This document shows, one piece after another, positions 60,487 to 64,000 of a stretch of 64,000 nt of DNA. Positions within the stretch are counted from its first letter, which is position 1. Every line of letters starts with the position of its first letter. The DNA comes from Kineosporia corallincola. Its GTDB lineage: Bacteria; Actinomycetota; Actinomycetes; Actinomycetales; Kineosporiaceae. The notes under the pieces are model-generated. The model was not told where the DNA came from. It saw only the letters and a program-made list of their open reading frames with translations, and ran no database searches. The position numbers were made by a program, and so were the translations under genes. The stretch spans positions 124,001 to 188,000 of the forward strand of contig NZ_JAHBAY010000003.1 of assembly GCF_018499875.1 (NCBI RefSeq). Reading direction: 5' to 3'.

Positions 60487-61971
60487 TCAGGCGCCGCCGG
60501 TCAGCTTCTCGCGCAGAGCAGCCAGCGCCTCGTCGGTGGCGAGGGTACCCTCGGCCGCCGCCGGCTCGCTGGAGTAGCTCGAGCTCGAGCTGCTGGCCGG
60601 AGCCTCGTCGACACCCGCGGCGCGGGCCTCGGCCTCGGCCACGCGAGCGGTCTCGATCTGGGCGCGGTGGGCTTCCCAGCGCTCGTGGGCGGCGGCGTAC
60701 TGCTGCTCCCACTCCTCGCGCTGCTTCTCGAAGCCTTCCAGCCAGTCGTTGGTCTCCGGGTCGAAGCCCTCGGGGTACTTGTAGTTCCCCGCCTCGTCGT
60801 ACTCGGCGGCCATACCGTAGAGAGCCGGGTCGAACGTCTCGGCACCCGCACCGGAGCCGGCCTCGTTGGCCTGCTTCAGCGAGAGGGAGATCCGACGACG
60901 CTCCAGGTCGATGTCGATGACCTTGACGAAGATCGGGTCGTTGACCTGGACGACCTGCTCCGGGATCTCCACGTGGCGCTCGGCCAGCTCGGAGATGTGG
61001 ACCAGGCCCTCGATGCCCTCGTCGACGCGGACGAACGCACCGAACGGCACCAGCTTGGTGACCTTACCCGGCACGACCTGACCGATCGCGTGGGTACGGG
61101 CGAACTGCTGCCACGGGTCTTCCTGGGTCGCCTTCAGCGACAGGGACACGCGCTCGCGGTCCATGTCGACGTCGAGGACCTCGACGGTGACTTCCTGGCC
61201 GACCTCGACAACCTCACCCGGGTGGTCGATGTGCTTCCAGGACAGCTCCGAGACGTGCACCAGACCGTCGACCCCACCGAGGTCGACGAAGGCGCCGAAG
61301 TTGACGATGGAGGAGACCACACCGGAGCGGACCTGGCCCTTCTGCAACGTCTGCAGGAAGGTCTGGCGCACCTCGGACTGGGTCTGCTCGAGCCACGCAC
61401 GGCGGGACAGGACCACGTTGTTGCGGTTCTTGTCCAGCTCGATGATCTTGGCCTCGATCTGCTTGCCCACGTAGGGCTGCAGGTCACGGACGCGACGCAT
61501 CTCAACCAGCGAGGCCGGGAGGAAGCCGCGGAGCCCGATGTCGAGGATCAGACCACCCTTGACGACCTCGATCACCGTACCGGTGACGATGCCGTCCTCT
61601 TCCTTGATCTTCTCGATGGTGCCCCACGCACGCTCGTACTGGGCACGCTTCTTCGAGAGGATCAGGCGCCCCTCCTTGTCCTCCTTCTGGAGAACAAGAG
61701 CCTCGACCTCGTCGCCGACGGTGACAACCTCGTTGGGGTCGACGTCGTGCTTGATCGAGAGTTCACGCGAGGGGATGACACCCTCGGTCTTGTAGCCGAT
61801 GTCGAGCAGCACCTCGTCGCGGTCGACCTTGACGATCGTGCCAGAGACGATGTCGCCGTCGTTGAAGTACTTGATCGTCTCGTCGATGGCGGCGAGGAAG
61901 TCGGCCTCGCTGCCGATGTCGTTGATCGCGATCTGCGGGGTGCTCGCCTTTTCGGCCGTGCTGGTGGTCAT
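60487..61971 (-). CDS. rpsA: 30S ribosomal protein S1
   Basis: 494 residues from ATG 61971 (TTSTAEKASTPQIAINDIGS). Four S1 RNA-binding domains are present, starting near GDIVSGTIVKVDRDEVLLDI, DGIVTGTVIEVVKGGLILDI, GQVRSGVVSSIVNFGAFVDL and GQVVPGKVTKLVPFGAFVRV. The C-terminus is acidic with a serine run (residues of about 460-470) and ends in LREKLTGGA. Four domains rather than six are normal for actinobacteria. No strong Shine-Dalgarno sequence precedes the start (CCCTACTTT), which is unusual beside the other genes here. Confidence 0.96.
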   Translation of the reverse strand: MTTSTAEKASTPQIAINDIGSEADFLAAIDETIKYFNDGDIVSGTIVKVDRDEVLLDIGYKTEGVIPSRELSIKHDVDPNEVVTVGDEVEALVLQKEDKEGRLILSKKRAQYERAWGTIEKIKEEDGIVTGTVIEVVKGGLILDIGLRGFLPASLVEMRRVRDLQPYVGKQIEAKIIELDKNRNNVVLSRRAWLEQTQSEVRQTFLQTLQKGQVRSGVVSSIVNFGAFVDLGGVDGLVHVSELSWKHIDHPGEVVEVGQEVTVEVLDVDMDRERVSLSLKATQEDPWQQFARTHAIGQVVPGKVTKLVPFGAFVRVDEGIEGLVHISELAERHVEIPEQVVQVNDPIFVKVIDIDLERRRISLSLKQANEAGSGAGAETFDPALYGMAAEYDEAGNYKYPEGFDPETNDWLEGFEKQREEWEQQYAAAHERWEAHRAQIETARVAEAEARAAGVDEAPASSSSSSYSSEPAAAEGTLATDEALAALREKLTGGA

Positions 61972-62311
61972 AAAGTAGGGGCTCCGATGCGGACTGTTGA
62001 ATAGATGGGACATGGACACCGGCGCAAGGACTCCCAGACCTTCGGGAGGACCTCAGGAGCGCTCGAACCGGTCGGTGTTACCTCGGCCGATCACGAACGA
62101 CGGATGAGCCTAGTTGCGCCTTCCTTAGCCTATCCCCCGCGGGAAGGCGGGGCAAAGCCGCTCCCACGCCGACACGCCCGGGTCCGGGACGCGCCCTGAC
62201 CATCGACCCCCTGGCCGCGGCCGTGGGCCCCGATGCCGGCCCCGGACGCACGGGGACCTGGGCCCGAACCACGAACGCGAGCCGCCGGCGTCCATACGCT
62301 TGGATGCCGCC

Positions 62312-63139
62312 ATGACCGCACCCGATCTGCGCACCGCCGGCTACCGCGACGCCGGCCCCGAGGAGAGCGCCCGGGCCGGGCGCTCCTGGTGGGACGAGAA
62401 CGCCGCGGAGTACCAGCTGGAGCACGCCGGCGACCTGACCGGTCGGCTGGTCTGGGGCCCGGAGCTGCTCGACGAGGCGGACGCCGGCCTGCTCGGCGCG
62501 GTGGCGGGCCGGGACGTGCTCGAGGTGGGCGCCGGCAGCGCCGACAGCAGCGCCTGGCTGAAGAGCCAGGGCGCCCGGGCGGTCGCCACCGACATCTCAG
62601 CCGGGATGCTGCGCGCGCACGACGCCGCGCCCACGGCTGCCACCTCTCCGACGGCGCTCCCGGCCCGGGTGGTCGCCGACGCCCGCGTGCTCCCGTTCGC
62701 GAACGACTCCTTCGACATCGTCTTCACCGCCTACGGCGCGCTCCCCTTCGTCGCCGACCCGGAACGGGTGCACGCCGAGGTATCCCGGGTGCTGCGCCCG
62801 GGCGGGCGCTGGGTCTTCTCCGTCACCCATCCGGTGCGATGGGCATTCCCCGACGACGGCGGTGAGGGCGGACTCACCGTCCGCCGTCCCTACTTCGACC
62901 GCACGCCCTACGTGGAGACCGACGATCGCGGCGTCGTCAGTTACTCCGAGCACCACCGCACGATCGGCGACCGGGTGCGTGAACTCGCCACCGCCGGGTT
63001 CCGGCTCGTCGACCTGGTGGAGCCGGAGTGGCCGGACGGCGTGGACCGGGTCTGGGGTTCGTGGAGCCCCCTGCGCGGCCGGCTCATCCCGGGCACCGCG
63101 ATCTTCGTCGCCGTGCTGGAGCACCCCACCAAGTTGTGA
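62312..63139 (+). CDS. Class I SAM-dependent methyltransferase
   Basis: 275 residues from ATG 62312. The SAM-binding motif I is RDVLEVGAGSADSSAWLKSQ, followed by RAVATDISAGMLRAH, a post-I acidic residue, and motif II/III SFDIVFTAYGALPFVADPER with SRVLRPGGRWVFSVTHPVRW. The C-terminal part (YVETDDRGVVSYSEHHRTIG) is typical of small-molecule methyltransferases. The substrate is unknown. The gene is divergent from rpsA and convergent with polA, with 21 bases between stops. Confidence 0.87.
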   Translation: MTAPDLRTAGYRDAGPEESARAGRSWWDENAAEYQLEHAGDLTGRLVWGPELLDEADAGLLGAVAGRDVLEVGAGSADSSAWLKSQGARAVATDISAGMLRAHDAAPTAATSPTALPARVVADARVLPFANDSFDIVFTAYGALPFVADPERVHAEVSRVLRPGGRWVFSVTHPVRWAFPDDGGEGGLTVRRPYFDRTPYVETDDRGVVSYSEHHRTIGDRVRELATAGFRLVDLVEPEWPDGVDRVWGSWSPLRGRLIPGTAIFVAVLEHPTKL

Positions 63140-63160
63140 CCCTGCGTTCGGCGGACCGCG

Positions 63161-64000
63161 TCAGTGCGCGGCCTCGTGCCACGAGCGGCCCACGCCCACC
63201 GACACGTCGAGCGGCACGTTCAGCGATGCCGCACCGGCCATGCCCGCCCGCACCAGCTCCTCGACCTGCTCGCGCTCGCCGGCCGAGACCTCCAGCACGA
63301 GTTCGTCGTGCACCTGGAGCAGCATGCGCGAACGCAGGCCCTGCTCACGGAGTTTGCGGTCGACCTCGAGCATGGCGACCTTGACGATGTCGGCGGCCGA
63401 ACCCTGGATCGGCGCGTTCAGGGCCATCCGCTCGGCCATCTCACGGCGCTGCCGGTTGTCGCTGACCAGGTCGGGCAGGTAGCGGCGGCGGCCGAGGATG
63501 GTTTCGGTGTAACCGGTGCGGCGGGCCTCGTCGACCACTCCGCGCAGGTAGTCGCGCACCCCGCCGAAGCGGTCGAAGTAGTCTTCCATCAGGGTTTTCG
63601 CCTCGTCCACCGGGATGTTCAGCTGCCGTGACAGGCCGAACGCCGAAAGACCGTAGGCCAGGCCGTAACTCATCGCCTTGATCTTGCTGCGCATCTCGGC
63701 GTTGACGTCGGCCGGCTCCACCGAGAACACCCGGCTGCCGACGAAGCGGTGCAGGTCCTCGCCGCTGCGGAAGGCCTCGATCAGGCCCTCGTCCTGTGAC
63801 AGGTGCGCCATGATGCGCATCTCGATCTGCGAGTAGTCGGCGGTGAGCAGGCACTCGAAGTTTGGCCCCACGACGAAGGTCTCGCGGATGCGCCGGCCCT
63901 CCTCGGTGCGCACCGGGATGTTCTGGAGGTTGGGCTCGGTGCTGGACAGCCGCCCGGTGGCCGCGATGGTCTGGAGGTAGGTGGTGTGCACCCGGCCGTC
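63161..64000 (-). CDS. polA: DNA polymerase I, C-terminal polymerase domain (truncated by window edge)
   Basis: The last 279 residues, open to the window edge. Family A polymerase motifs: RLSSTEPNLQNIPVRTEEGR; motif A LLTADYSQIEMRIMAHLSQD with the catalytic Asp; motif B (O-helix) RSKIKAMSYGLAYGLSAFGL; motif C LLQVHDELVLEVSAGEREQV with the second catalytic Asp. The 5' nuclease and 3'-5' exonuclease domains are outside the window. It fills repair gaps, including those left by UvrABC. Confidence 0.97.
   Translation of the reverse strand, partial: DGRVHTTYLQTIAATGRLSSTEPNLQNIPVRTEEGRRIRETFVVGPNFECLLTADYSQIEMRIMAHLSQDEGLIEAFRSGEDLHRFVGSRVFSVEPADVNAEMRSKIKAMSYGLAYGLSAFGLSRQLNIPVDEAKTLMEDYFDRFGGVRDYLRGVVDEARRTGYTETILGRRRYLPDLVSDNRQRREMAERMALNAPIQGSAADIVKVAMLEVDRKLREQGLRSRMLLQVHDELVLEVSAGEREQVEELVRAGMAGAASLNVPLDVSVGVGRSWHEAAH

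Overview
The window is a high-GC actinomycete chromosome segment. Support for this comes from the OpcA, WhiA, RbpA and YvcK/RapZ genes, an ECF sigma factor with the SigE-family layout, and PafBC-type DNA-damage promoters in front of uvrA, uvrB and uvrC. Gene content would suit a Kineosporia-like or related soil actinomycete, but the genus is a guess. No tRNA, rRNA, insertion sequence, prophage or CRISPR array was seen. The window cuts zwf at its left edge and polA at its right edge. Start codons were chosen by eye from ribosome-binding sites, gene overlaps and family alignments.

Layout. (1) 1-2.2 kb: the end of a pentose-phosphate operon (zwf-opcA-pgl), closed by a strong hairpin. (2) 2.3-23.3 kb: an accessory block lying between pgl and the rbpA/secG glycolysis genes. 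It holds a C39-like peptidase, a large secreted beta-propeller protein, a LysR remnant, a TPR-GGDEF diguanylate cyclase, a DUF899 protein, a divergent four-carbon acid-sugar catabolic locus (DeoR regulator, GntP permease, SAF-domain oxidoreductase // DUF1537 kinase, class II aldolase), and a compact biosynthetic operon of alpha-oxoamine synthase, FAD enzyme, SDR, aminotransferase and UXS-like sugar epimerase, preceded by a base-composition outlier. An LLM-type flavin enzyme follows. (3) 23.4-32.7 kb: conserved housekeeping genes on the minus strand: uvrC, rapZ, yvcK, whiA, gap, pgk, tpiA, secG, rbpA. (4) 32.8-40.6 kb: a membrane-anchored protein, an MFS exporter, an APH-type phosphotransferase, metH with a candidate SAH riboswitch, and a methyltransferase gene broken by an in-frame amber codon. 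(5) 40.8-47.3 kb: uvrA with a lysine/alanine-rich tail, then a metallo-hydrolase, a TetR regulator, an aldo/keto reductase and a cysteine hydrolase. (6) 47.4-53 kb: an envelope-signalling region with a lipoprotein, an ECF sigma factor, a membrane partner that is a paralogue of the lipoprotein, and further surface proteins including DUF4012 and Ig-like proteins. (7) 53.4-57.5 kb: an amine oxidase plus a betaine-homocysteine-type methyltransferase, methionine aminopeptidase, a small XRE regulator and a barstar-like protein. (8) 57.6-64 kb: uvrB, coaE, rpsA, a methyltransferase and the end of polA.

The functional themes are central carbon metabolism, nucleotide-excision repair under a shared RecA-independent damage promoter, and methionine/one-carbon metabolism (MetH with SAH sensing, plus a second methyl donor route). 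The least explained parts are the alpha-oxoamine synthase operon at 15.2-21.2 kb and the lipoprotein/sigma/membrane-protein unit at 47.5-49.5 kb.
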